From positions 4,373 to 15,279 of the forward strand of contig JAGOWF010000026.1 in NCBI GenBank assembly GCA_018060305.1: a stretch of 10,907 nt of DNA. The letters run 5' to 3'. Position numbers and translations under genes: made by a program. The notes beneath the pieces were generated by a model that did not search any database, was not told the origin of the DNA, and saw only the letters and a program-made list of their open reading frames with translations. Positions 1-5,839 of this stretch are shown piece after piece; within the stretch, counting starts at the first letter, position 1, and every line of letters starts with the position of its first letter. The DNA is from Pyrinomonadaceae bacterium (GTDB taxonomy: Bacteria > Acidobacteriota > Blastocatellia > Pyrinomonadales > Pyrinomonadaceae).

Positions 1-168
1 GCCATCGAAGCCGGCGTCTCACAAGGCTGGCACAAATACGTAGGCGACAAAGGCGCCACGCTCAGCGTTGATCGCTTCGGAGAATCGGCCCCGGCGGAGG
101 ATGTGTTTAGAGATTATGGATTTACGGTCGAGAATGTGATTAAGAAAGTGGCAGTGCTATTAGGATGA
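1..168 (+). CDS. tkt: Transketolase, C-terminal fragment (5' end outside window)
   Basis: The frame is open from base 1 to a TGA at 166-168 and gives the last 55 residues of a transketolase. Transketolase is a cytosolic, thiamine-diphosphate-dependent enzyme that moves two-carbon units in the non-oxidative pentose phosphate pathway. What is visible is the family's C-terminal end: a GWHKY stretch, a VDRFGESAPAEDVF segment (compare the usual DRFG-SAPGE motif), then GFTVENVIKK. The catalytic and cofactor-binding regions lie upstream, so completeness of the gene cannot be judged. The protein ends normally, two residues after VAVL. A diverged copy of its last third occurs at 892-990, beyond vapBC. 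No terminator-like hairpin with a T-run was seen after the stop. The family call is firm; transketolase rather than a close relative is likely from the tail motif. Confidence 0.85.
   Translation, partial: AIEAGVSQGWHKYVGDKGATLSVDRFGESAPAEDVFRDYGFTVENVIKKVAVLLG
91..108 (+). repeat. Direct repeat, upstream copy (in transketolase tail)
   Basis: The 18 bases CCGGCGGAGGATGTGTTT here are identical to bases 919-936, an offset of 828. The wider alignment 73-144 versus 901-972 shares about 55 of 72 bases without gaps (hand count). The two copies flank the vapBC operon. Whether this is an attachment-like core or a chance run of unchanged codons within a diverged gene duplicate cannot be settled from one sequence. 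Confidence 0.75.
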
Positions 169-250
169 TTCGCGTCGCATTTGGTTCAATAATGAGACAT
201 TTTTACTCGAAACGGCACACAACACACAGTCTGCTACGACAAGCTGCCAA

Positions 251-279
251 TTGACTTTACACATCAAGACGTGTAACAC
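251..279 (+). promoter_or_regulatory. Candidate vapBC promoter, placed for leaderless transcription
   Basis: TTGACT at 251-256 is one base from the sigma-70 -35 consensus. It is followed after exactly 17 bases by TAACAC (274-279), a weak -10. Transcription would begin near 286-287, which is the A of the vapB ATG. There is no Shine-Dalgarno sequence between the -10 and the ATG, so the message would be leaderless. The -35 is convincing, the -10 less so; no start site has been measured. Confidence 0.5.
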
Positions 280-288
280 TTTACACAT
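254..288 (+). promoter_or_regulatory. Candidate VapB(C) operator: direct and inverted repeats
   Basis: The 11-mer ACTTTACACAT occurs twice, at 254-264 and 278-288, 24 bases apart. Between them GTGTAA (271-276) is the inverse complement of TTACAC (257-262), giving an imperfect palindrome TTACAC-N8-GTGTAA over the -35/-10 spacer. The second TTACAC (281-286) reaches the vapB start codon. VapB antitoxins and VapBC complexes are known to repress their own promoters by binding such half-sites. The repeats are seen directly; their role as operator is inferred from position and family. Confidence 0.6.
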
Positions 289-487
289 GGCAACAAACCT
301 TGCTATCGAAGACCGGCTTTTGCAACAGGCACAAAAGGTCGGCGGTCACCGGACGAAAAAGGCCGCCGTTACGGAGGCTCTCGAGGAGTACATCCAAAAG
401 CGTCGCCAGTCAGAGATTCTTGACCTGTTCGGAAAGATCGATTTCGATCCTCGATACGATTACAAAACACAGCGCCGGCGAAAATGA
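287..487 (+). CDS. vapB: VapB-family antitoxin
   Basis: A 66-residue protein that should neutralise the VapC ribonuclease encoded next to it and, as a complex, repress the operon. The sequence has the typical layout of this VapB family: an N-terminal MATNLAIEDRLL DNA-binding part, a basic GGHRTKKAAVTEALEEYI segment (about residues 21-38) and an acidic/aromatic tail with LDLFGKIDFDP and DYDYK (about residues 46-60) that would sit in the toxin's active-site groove. The ATG at 287 is chosen over an in-frame TTG at 251 because family members begin MATNLAI and because the TTG lies inside the -35 element. No Shine-Dalgarno precedes it, consistent with a leaderless message. The stop overlaps the vapC start (ATGA, 484-487), so the two are translationally coupled. 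Confidence 0.9.
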   Translation: MATNLAIEDRLLQQAQKVGGHRTKKAAVTEALEEYIQKRRQSEILDLFGKIDFDPRYDYKTQRRRK

Positions 488-885
488 ATGTTCTCGTCGA
501 TACATCGGTATGGTCACTTGCCCTACGCAGAGCGGCGTCTGTTCATCCAGCGAGGCATAAGCTTGAGGAACTTATTCTCGACGGACGGGCGGCGATCATC
601 GGGCCCGTACGACAGGAGTTGCTCTCAGGTGTAAAACTTACTGCGCACTTCGAGGGCCTTCAAGAGAAACTCAGGGCATTCTCGGATATTGAATTGCAGA
701 CCGGAGATTATGAGGAAGCGGCGCGGTTCTTTAACGAGTGTAGGTCGCATGGCATTCAGGGCTCGAACACTGACTTTCTAATTTGTGCTGTAAGCGCACG
801 CCGTGAGTTCCCGATCTTCACAACGGACAAGGATTTCGCACGTTTCGCTGAGGTCATTCCCGTCTTGTTGTATGCCCAAAGATAA
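484..885 (+). CDS. vapC: VapC toxin, PIN-domain ribonuclease
   Basis: A 133-residue PIN-domain protein of normal VapC length. VapC toxins are magnesium-dependent endoribonucleases that cut tRNA or rRNA and stop translation when the antitoxin is lost. The acidic active-site residues are all present: D6 in LVDTSVW, E45 in VRQELLSG, D97 in GSNTDFLI, and D115 in FTTDKDF (D117 beside it). The toxin therefore appears intact. It starts at the ATG overlapping the vapB stop by four bases and shares its promoter. Right after its TAA (883-885) begins a relic of a transketolase tail, so vapBC sits between two copies of the end of tkt. The exact RNA target cannot be read from the sequence. Confidence 0.93.
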   Translation: MNVLVDTSVWSLALRRAASVHPARHKLEELILDGRAAIIGPVRQELLSGVKLTAHFEGLQEKLRAFSDIELQTGDYEEAARFFNECRSHGIQGSNTDFLICAVSARREFPIFTTDKDFARFAEVIPVLLYAQR

Positions 886-888
886 TAC

Positions 889-993
889 ATGGACCAATAC
901 CGCTTTGACGCGTCTGGACCGGCGGAGGATGTGTTTCGGGAGTAAGGTTTTACGTTCGAGAATGTTGTCAAGATCGCGAGAGGACCGGAATGA
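889..993 (+). pseudogene. Relic of a transketolase C-terminus
   Basis: In frame from 889 this stretch reads YRFDASGPAEDVFRE, then a TAA (943-945), then GFTFENVVKI and a TGA at 991-993. It aligns codon for codon, without gaps, with the live transketolase tail at 73-144, about 55 of 72 bases identical including 18 in a row. The in-frame TAA replaces the tyrosine codon TAT of the intact copy, so the remnant cannot be a working tail. Homology starts within a few codons of the vapC stop. It could be the original end of tkt displaced by insertion of the vapBC cassette, or the last piece of a tandem tkt duplicate. Its end supplies the ribosome binding site for the DinB-family gene. It is short, so a gene called here would be spurious. 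Confidence 0.75.
919..936 (+). repeat. Direct repeat, downstream copy (in transketolase relic)
   Basis: Identical 18-base partner of 91-108; see that entry. Shorter identical blocks continue at the same 828-base offset: TTTACG at 121-126/949-954 and TCGAGAATGT at 128-137/956-965. Confidence 0.75.
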
Positions 994-1487
994 CGAGCAG
1001 TATTAACAAGCTCTTATTAAGGCAATTCATCACCTGCTACGACGCGAATAGCTGGTTCGTCGCCGCGATGAACGCCGTTGAAGGGCTGACCGCTGAGCAG
1101 GCCGCGTGGCGGCCGATGGTGGGCGAGCATTCGATCTGGCAAACGCTCGAACATCTCACGTTTTACAATTACGCGTATTTTGTGCGGTTTGGGGGCGAGG
1201 AGTACAAGTATCCCGTGACCGACAACGACGAGACGTTTACCGATGGCGGCTCGGATGAGGAATGGGGGGCGGCGGTTCGCCGTTTTGATGCGGTGATGTC
1301 GAATTTTCGCGAACTGATCGCCGCAGCCGACGAGAGCAGATTCGCGGAACAGGTTTCGGCCGAAAATATCCGCACCTGGGCCGAACTGATATCAGACATC
1401 AACACGCACAATGCCTATCACGCCGGGCAGATCCTGTTGATCAGAAAACTTCAGGGAAGCTGGAACCCGCCGCAAGGCGTGTCCTGA
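990..1487 (+). CDS. DinB-family putative metal-binding protein
   Basis: A 165-residue protein with the size and pattern of the DinB/DUF664 four-helix bundle superfamily. The three histidines expected to bind a divalent metal are visible: H55 in the QTLEHLTFYN helix, and H140 and H144 in the C-terminal NTHNAYHAGQILLIRKLQ motif. Family members include damage-induced proteins and bacillithiol- or mycothiol-dependent transferases, but most are uncharacterised, so no substrate is proposed. This is not the DNA polymerase IV that shares the name DinB. The ATG at 990 is supported by AGAGGA at 979-984, five bases upstream, which lies in the decayed transketolase tail. The stop at 1485-1487 directly touches the stop of the convergent toxin gene. 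No dedicated promoter was evident; read-through from vapBC is possible, with a 104-base gap. Confidence 0.85.
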   Translation: MTSSINKLLLRQFITCYDANSWFVAAMNAVEGLTAEQAAWRPMVGEHSIWQTLEHLTFYNYAYFVRFGGEEYKYPVTDNDETFTDGGSDEEWGAAVRRFDAVMSNFRELIAAADESRFAEQVSAENIRTWAELISDINTHNAYHAGQILLIRKLQGSWNPPQGVS

Positions 1488-1748
1488 TCACCGATCATAG
1501 ACGTCCTTTCTGTTTCCGACGCTTACGAGAACTACGATAAGTCGGTCATCTTCGATCGTGTAGATGATTCGATAGTTTCCCTGCCGAATGCGATATTTTT
1601 CTTGTCCGCTGAGTTTCTGACAGCCGAAAGGTCGCGGATTCTCCGCCAGAGCACGCGACTTTCGAAGGATTCGTTCGGCGTCCTTCTTGGGTATCGGCCT
1701 GAGACTGCGGTAGAACGTATCGGTGAAAAGGAGCTTATATTTTGCCAT
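1488..1748 (-). CDS. RelE/ParE-family toxin
   Basis: An 86-residue basic protein of the RelE/ParE toxin superfamily. RelE-like members cleave mRNA in the ribosome, ParE-like members poison gyrase, and the sequence alone does not decide between them. The C-terminal family signature is clear: a KYRIRQGNYRIIY beta-strand pair (about residues 51-63), a hydrophobic LIVVLVSVG strand and a final NRKDVYDR with Y84 near the end. This arginine-rich segment plus the terminal tyrosine resembles RelE-type active sites (R53, R55, R60, Y84). The gene overlaps the upstream antitoxin by 14 bases (1735-1748), indicating one transcript and coupled translation. Its stop abuts that of the convergent DinB gene with no bases between. 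Confidence 0.88.
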   Translation of the reverse strand: MAKYKLLFTDTFYRSLRPIPKKDAERILRKSRALAENPRPFGCQKLSGQEKYRIRQGNYRIIYTIEDDRLIVVLVSVGNRKDVYDR

Positions 1749-1968
1749 CCGCTTTTAGCCTGGCAAGAAGTTCTTCGTAGGTCATCAGCGGGTCGTTCGC
1801 ATGTTCATCGAATGCGCGCAGATCTTCTTCGTCCTCGCTCAAAGTGGCCCGCAGGGCATCGTTAACGAGGTCGGAGATACTCTGGTGCGTAAGGGCCGAC
1901 TTCACCTTGATTGCCTGATGGATCTTTGGTTCGATGTAGACCGTTGCGCGTTTTAACTGGAGACTCAT
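1735..1968 (-). CDS. Ribbon-helix-helix antitoxin (CopG/RelB-like)
   Basis: A 77-residue protein placed first in a two-gene operon with the RelE/ParE toxin. The N-terminal half (about residues 5-44: KRATVYIEP, then IHQAIKVKSALTHQSISDLVNDAL) has the strand-helix-helix pattern of a ribbon-helix-helix DNA-binding domain. The C-terminal half is acidic (SEDEEDLRAFDEH) and ends in MTYEELLARLKADGKI, the part expected to wrap the toxin. It should neutralise the toxin and repress the operon by binding the palindrome just upstream. The ATG lies only about seven bases from the -10-like element and has no Shine-Dalgarno, suggesting a leaderless message as for vapB. Close pairing and overlap with the toxin make the role secure; the exact subfamily is not. 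Confidence 0.87.
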   Translation of the reverse strand: MSLQLKRATVYIEPKIHQAIKVKSALTHQSISDLVNDALRATLSEDEEDLRAFDEHANDPLMTYEELLARLKADGKI

Positions 1969-1975
1969 GACCGCT

Positions 1976-2004
1976 ACAATAACGCTAAAACGTTATAATG
2001 TCAA
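1976..2004 (-). promoter_or_regulatory. Promoter of the RHH antitoxin/RelE toxin operon
   Basis: On the minus strand a perfect TTGACA (2004-1999) is followed after 17 bases by TATTGT (1981-1976), a four-of-six match to the -10 consensus. Transcription would start about 1969-1970, one or two bases before the antitoxin ATG at 1968. Good -35, correct spacing and lack of a Shine-Dalgarno agree with a leaderless transcript. Confidence 0.65.
1979..1996. promoter_or_regulatory. Candidate antitoxin operator (ATAACG-N6-CGTTAT)
   Basis: A perfect inverted repeat with six-base arms, ATAACG at 1979-1984 and CGTTAT at 1991-1996, separated by six bases. It lies in the spacer of the toxin-antitoxin promoter and overlaps its -10. 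Ribbon-helix-helix antitoxins commonly bind such sites to repress their operon. On the plus strand a TATAAT (1994-1999) overlaps the right arm and points toward kgd, but no good -35 sits upstream of it. Confidence 0.6.
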
Positions 2005-2082
2005 CGCCGACCGTACGCCACGCACCTCAGAAGGGAACAGCTACGAATTTACGAGTCGATGCGTTAAACTATTGGTTTGACC

Positions 2083-2087
2083 GAGGT
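2083..2087 (+). promoter_or_regulatory. Ribosome binding site setting the kgd start at GTG 2092
   Basis: GAGGT at 2083-2087 lies four bases before GTG at 2092-2094. The alternative TTG at 2077 would place this site inside the gene and has no Shine-Dalgarno of its own. The protein from the GTG starts MSDTTTNLSEFIKEAFG, consistent with the short N-terminal tail of the family. Confidence 0.7.
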
Positions 2088-2091
2088 AATC

Positions 2092-5000
2092 GTGAGCGAC
2101 ACAACAACGAATTTATCCGAATTTATCAAGGAAGCCTTTGGCTCCAACGCGACTTACGTCGAAGGTCTGCTGGCACGTTATCGTACCGACCCAAAGCTGG
2201 TCGATGAATCGTGGCAGGCGTATTTTGGCGATCTATTGAACGGCCAATCGCCCGCCACACAGGCGGAAACACGAGCGGTAGCGAGTGTGCCCACTGAGCC
2301 GAAAGCAACGCCAAAGAAGCCAGCCGTTGCCGCGCCGTCCGGCACCGCCAAGGCAATCACCGGCCCGGCAAAGAAGATCGTCGAAAACATGGAGCAGAGC
2401 CTGACAGTTCCGACGGCAACGAGCTTTCGCACCATTCCCGTCAAAGTCCTTGAGGAAAACCGCCGAATTGTCAATGAGCATCTAGCCGCCAGAGGCCTCG
2501 GCAAGGCGTCGTTCACGCATATTATCGCCTGGGCGATCGTTCAGGCGGCCAAGGTAATGCCGAGCCTCAACACCGGCTACGGCGAGATCGACGGCACCCC
2601 GTCGCGGATCGAGAACACGGCAATAAACCTCGGCATCGCCATCGATATCGAGAAAAAGGACGGCTCGCGCACCCTGCTCGTGCCGAATATCAAGAACGCC
2701 GGCGAGATGAATTTTGCCGAGTTCTTCGCAGGCTACAACGACACGGTCAAGCGTGCCCGCGACGGCAAGCTCGAGATCGCAGATTTTCAGGGCACAACAA
2801 TTTCTCTGACAAACCCGGGCACGATCGGCACCGTGGCATCAAACCCTCGGCTGATGGCCGGCCAGAGCGCGATCATCGCGACCGGCGCACTCGAATACTC
2901 GGCCGAATATCAGGCGATGACGCCTGCGGCCCTGTCTTTGCTGGGTATCAGCAAGACGATGACGCTCACCAACACCTATGACCATCGCGTAATTCAGGGT
3001 GCGGAGAGCGGGATGTTTTTGGCGAAAATTCACGAGTTCCTGACAGGCAAGCATGAGTTCTACGATTCGATTTTCCGCGATCTTGAGCTCAATCATCCGC
3101 CGCTTCGTTGGGCACAGGATTACAATCCACAGATGCTTGGCGGCGACCGCTTCACCGAGCAGGCCGAGAAGCAGGCGAATGTCCTTCAATTGATCAACGC
3201 CTACCGCATCCGCGGCCACCTGCTCGCCGATATCGATCCGCTGAATATGACCTCGCATCATGCGAGCGAGCTTGATCTTGAGAATTTTGGCCTAACGATA
3301 TGGGATCTGGACCGAGAATTTATTACCGGCGGGCTGCATGGCGAGAAGACCGCGACCCTGCGGCGGATCCTCGACATCCTGCGACATGCATATTGCGGCA
3401 AGGTCGGCACTGAATATCGTCACATCCAGGACAAGGACGAGAAGGAATGGATCCGCGCACGCGTCCGCGAACAGTTTGTCGATACAAAACCGCTTGCACC
3501 GGAGCTAAAGAAAGAGCTTCTGCAAAAACTGATCGAGGCCGAGCAGTTTGAGCAGTTCCTGCACAAAAAGTATCTCGGGCAAAAGCGCTTTTCACTTGAG
3601 GGCTGCGAGACGGTTATACCGATGCTCGACCAGCTTGTCGAGGGCGCCTCTGCCCGAGGCGTCGAAGAGATCTTTATGGGCATGGCCCACCGCGGCCGGC
3701 TTAACGTGCTGTCAAATATCGTCGGCGACGCCGAGAAGGGCGACATGGCCGAGCGTATCTTTGCGGTATTCGAGGGCACATCGCACCCCGACTTTCCGGC
3801 TGACGAGGGCGACGTCAAGTATCATCAGGGAGCCGAGGGCCGCAAAACAACAAGATCAGGCCGCGAGGTCGCAATTTCGCTCTCTTGCAATCCGAGCCAT
3901 CTTGAGGCCGTTAATCCCGTGGTCGAGGGCATGGCCCGTGCGCGGCAGGACGAGCTTCGTAACGGCGAAGAGCACACCCGCGAAGAGGCATACGACCGCA
4001 TAATGCCCGTGCTGCTGCACGGCGACGCGGCCTTTGCGGGCCAGGGCGTGGTGATGGAAACGCTCCAACTCGCCAGTCTGCCGGGCTATCGAACGGGCGG
4101 GACCATACACCTCGTTATCAACAACCAGATCGGATTTACGACCTCACCCGAATTAGGCCGTTCGTCGATCTACTCGACCGATGCTGCACAGATCACACAG
4201 GCGCCGATCTTTCATATTAACGGTGACGACCCTGAGGCCGCGTATCGAGTAATTCAGATCGCGCTCGAATATCGGCACGAATTCAAACGCGACGTGGTGC
4301 TCGACCTTGTAGGTTTTCGCCGCCTCGGCCACAATGAGGGTGACGAGCCGAGCTATACGCAGCCCGTAATGTATGCCCGCGTCAAGGCCCATCCGGGCAC
4401 GCGCCATCTCTATGCACAGCAGCTTATACGCGAGGGCGTAATCACCGACGACGACCTCGCGGCAATGACCAACAATGTCGTCGAGCGATACGAAGGTATT
4501 CTAGCCCGGGCGAAGCAGATCGCAGTCGAAAAGCCGGCCAAGACATCACTTCCGCCCCGTCCGGCAGATGAGGACGGCTCGGGCGTAGTGCCGACGGGCG
4601 TTCGCGCTGCGACGCTCAAGGCCGTCTCCGACAAGGTTTCGCTCGTCCCCGACGGATTTCACATCAATCCAAAGATGGTTGGCCAGCTTGCCCGACGCGC
4701 AAAGATGGGCGACGGCGAAGTGCCGATGGATTGGGGCTTTGCAGAGGCGCTCTCCTTCGGCTCGATGGTGCTCGAAGGGATGCCCGTTCGGCTCAGCGGC
4801 CAGGACTCGGGCCGCGGCACGTTCTCACATCGCCACGCATCGATGTATGACACGATGACCGGCGAGCGTTGGACGCCGCTCTCCGAGTTGCGGGCCGAGA
4901 AGAATCCGGCTGCTCGTTTCTATGTCTTTGACAGTTCGCTCTCAGAGTACGCCGTGCTCGGCTTTGAATACGGATATTCGGTCCGTCATCGCCGTGAGCT

Positions 5001-5829
5001 CGTCGCCTGGGAAGCTCAGTTTGGCGACTTTTCAAACGGCGCCCAGATCATCATCGACCAGTACATCTCGGCCGGCGAGGACAAATGGCAGCAGCCCTCC
5101 GATCTCGTCATGCTCCTGCCGCACGGCTACGAAGGCCAGGGGCCTGAACACTCATCCGCACGGCTCGAACGATACCTCCAACTTTGCGCCGAGAATAATC
5201 TCCAAGTCTGCTATCCGACTACGCCCGCACAGTATTTTCATCTGTTACGGCGACAGGTCAAGCAGGAAATGCGGCGTCCACTCGTCGTGATGACGCCAAA
5301 GAGCCTGCTGCGTCTGCCGGCGGCCAGTTCGACGATGGATGAGCTTACAGATGGCGGCTTCCGGCCTGTCATTGCCGACGGCCGCGAACTAGAAAAATCG
5401 TCCGTCCGCCGCATCGTCCTTTGCAGCGGCAAAGTCTATTACGACCTCGAAGTTGCCCGCGAGAACGATCAGATATCTGACGTCGCCGTGATCCGCCTCG
5501 AGCAGTTCTATCCGTTCCCGCTAACGGCGCTCACTGAGATCATCGCCTCATATCCGACCGCAACCGAGCTCGTCTGGACACAGGAAGAGCCGCAAAATAT
5601 GGGCGGCTGGACGTTTGTCGAGCCTCGCCTGCGCGCGATCCTGCCGACGAATATGCGGCTCCGTTACATCGGCCGCGACGCATCAGCCTCGCCCGCGACC
5701 GGCTCATACGCGATCCACGATCTCGAACAGCACCAACTCGTCAGCCGCAGCCTGGGCGAATGGGCCGACGAGATCTCGCCCGCAAGCGAACCCGAAGTTT
5801 CCGAACAGATCGCCCCCGCAGGGGCGTGA
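2092..5829 (+). CDS. kgd: Multifunctional 2-oxoglutarate decarboxylase/dehydrogenase E1 with fused E2 succinyltransferase domain
   Basis: A 1245-residue fusion of the mycobacterial Kgd type (about 1230 residues there). It acts in the cytosol at the 2-oxoglutarate step of the TCA cycle, decarboxylating 2-oxoglutarate with thiamine diphosphate and passing the succinyl group on. Order: E1o N-terminal tail (about 8-48, ending SWQAYFGDLL); Ala/Pro/Lys-rich linker (about 50-100); E2 succinyltransferase catalytic domain (about 103-325) with YDHRVIQGAESG, catalytic-type H298; E1 portion from about 340, with GMAHRGRLNV (H533), the ThDP/magnesium segment GDDPE (711-715) to GHNEGDEP (N748), SGQDSGRGTFSHRH (about 902-915), and a C-terminal transketolase-like half with LPHGYEGQGPEHSSAR. 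There is no lipoyl domain, so a lipoylated E2 and E3 must come from elsewhere. The DHR-IQG motif, with Q where most E2 enzymes have D, is as I recall it in mycobacterial Kgd. It is convergent with the kinase gene. Confidence 0.95.
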   Translation: MSDTTTNLSEFIKEAFGSNATYVEGLLARYRTDPKLVDESWQAYFGDLLNGQSPATQAETRAVASVPTEPKATPKKPAVAAPSGTAKAITGPAKKIVENMEQSLTVPTATSFRTIPVKVLEENRRIVNEHLAARGLGKASFTHIIAWAIVQAAKVMPSLNTGYGEIDGTPSRIENTAINLGIAIDIEKKDGSRTLLVPNIKNAGEMNFAEFFAGYNDTVKRARDGKLEIADFQGTTISLTNPGTIGTVASNPRLMAGQSAIIATGALEYSAEYQAMTPAALSLLGISKTMTLTNTYDHRVIQGAESGMFLAKIHEFLTGKHEFYDSIFRDLELNHPPLRWAQDYNPQMLGGDRFTEQAEKQANVLQLINAYRIRGHLLADIDPLNMTSHHASELDLENFGLTIWDLDREFITGGLHGEKTATLRRILDILRHAYCGKVGTEYRHIQDKDEKEWIRARVREQFVDTKPLAPELKKELLQKLIEAEQFEQFLHKKYLGQKRFSLEGCETVIPMLDQLVEGASARGVEEIFMGMAHRGRLNVLSNIVGDAEKGDMAERIFAVFEGTSHPDFPADEGDVKYHQGAEGRKTTRSGREVAISLSCNPSHLEAVNPVVEGMARARQDELRNGEEHTREEAYDRIMPVLLHGDAAFAGQGVVMETLQLASLPGYRTGGTIHLVINNQIGFTTSPELGRSSIYSTDAAQITQAPIFHINGDDPEAAYRVIQIALEYRHEFKRDVVLDLVGFRRLGHNEGDEPSYTQPVMYARVKAHPGTRHLYAQQLIREGVITDDDLAAMTNNVVERYEGILARAKQIAVEKPAKTSLPPRPADEDGSGVVPTGVRAATLKAVSDKVSLVPDGFHINPKMVGQLARRAKMGDGEVPMDWGFAEALSFGSMVLEGMPVRLSGQDSGRGTFSHRHASMYDTMTGERWTPLSELRAEKNPAARFYVFDSSLSEYAVLGFEYGYSVRHRRELVAWEAQFGDFSNGAQIIIDQYISAGEDKWQQPSDLVMLLPHGYEGQGPEHSSARLERYLQLCAENNLQVCYPTTPAQYFHLLRRQVKQEMRRPLVVMTPKSLLRLPAASSTMDELTDGGFRPVIADGRELEKSSVRRIVLCSGKVYYDLEVARENDQISDVAVIRLEQFYPFPLTALTEIIASYPTATELVWTQEEPQNMGGWTFVEPRLRAILPTNMRLRYIGRDASASPATGSYAIHDLEQHQLVSRSLGEWADEISPASEPEVSEQIAPAGA
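5811..5826. terminator. Weak terminator-like hairpin at the kgd stop
   Basis: CGCCCC (5811-5816) and GGGGCG (5821-5826) form a perfect 6-bp GC stem around a CGCA loop, ending just before the TGA of kgd. It lies 14 bases from the stop of the convergent kinase gene and could serve both strands. No T-run follows on either side, so a role as intrinsic terminator is doubtful and it may only reflect GC-rich codons for Ala-Pro-Ala-Gly-Ala. Confidence 0.3.
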
Positions 5830-5839
5830 CGCGGGTTCG

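Noticed and set aside
251..286. In-frame TTG start of vapB adding 12 residues
   Set aside because: The added residues fall on the -35/-10 elements and repeats, family members start at MATNLAI, and there is no Shine-Dalgarno.
990..1487. DinB as DNA polymerase IV
   Set aside because: The protein is 165 residues with an H55/H140/H144 metal pattern of the DinB/DUF664 bundle; there are no polymerase motifs.
2077..2091. TTG start of kgd at 2077
   Set aside because: The GTG at 2092 has GAGGT four bases upstream; the TTG would put this site inside the gene.
3548..4003. Open frames in other phases within kgd
   Set aside because: They overlap highly conserved E1 sequence and are Arg/Ser/Ala-rich as expected for shadow frames.
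5811..5826. Strong bidirectional terminator between kgd and the kinase gene
   Set aside because: The stem is only 6 bp, lies in the kgd coding end and has no T-run on either strand; kept only as a low-confidence feature.
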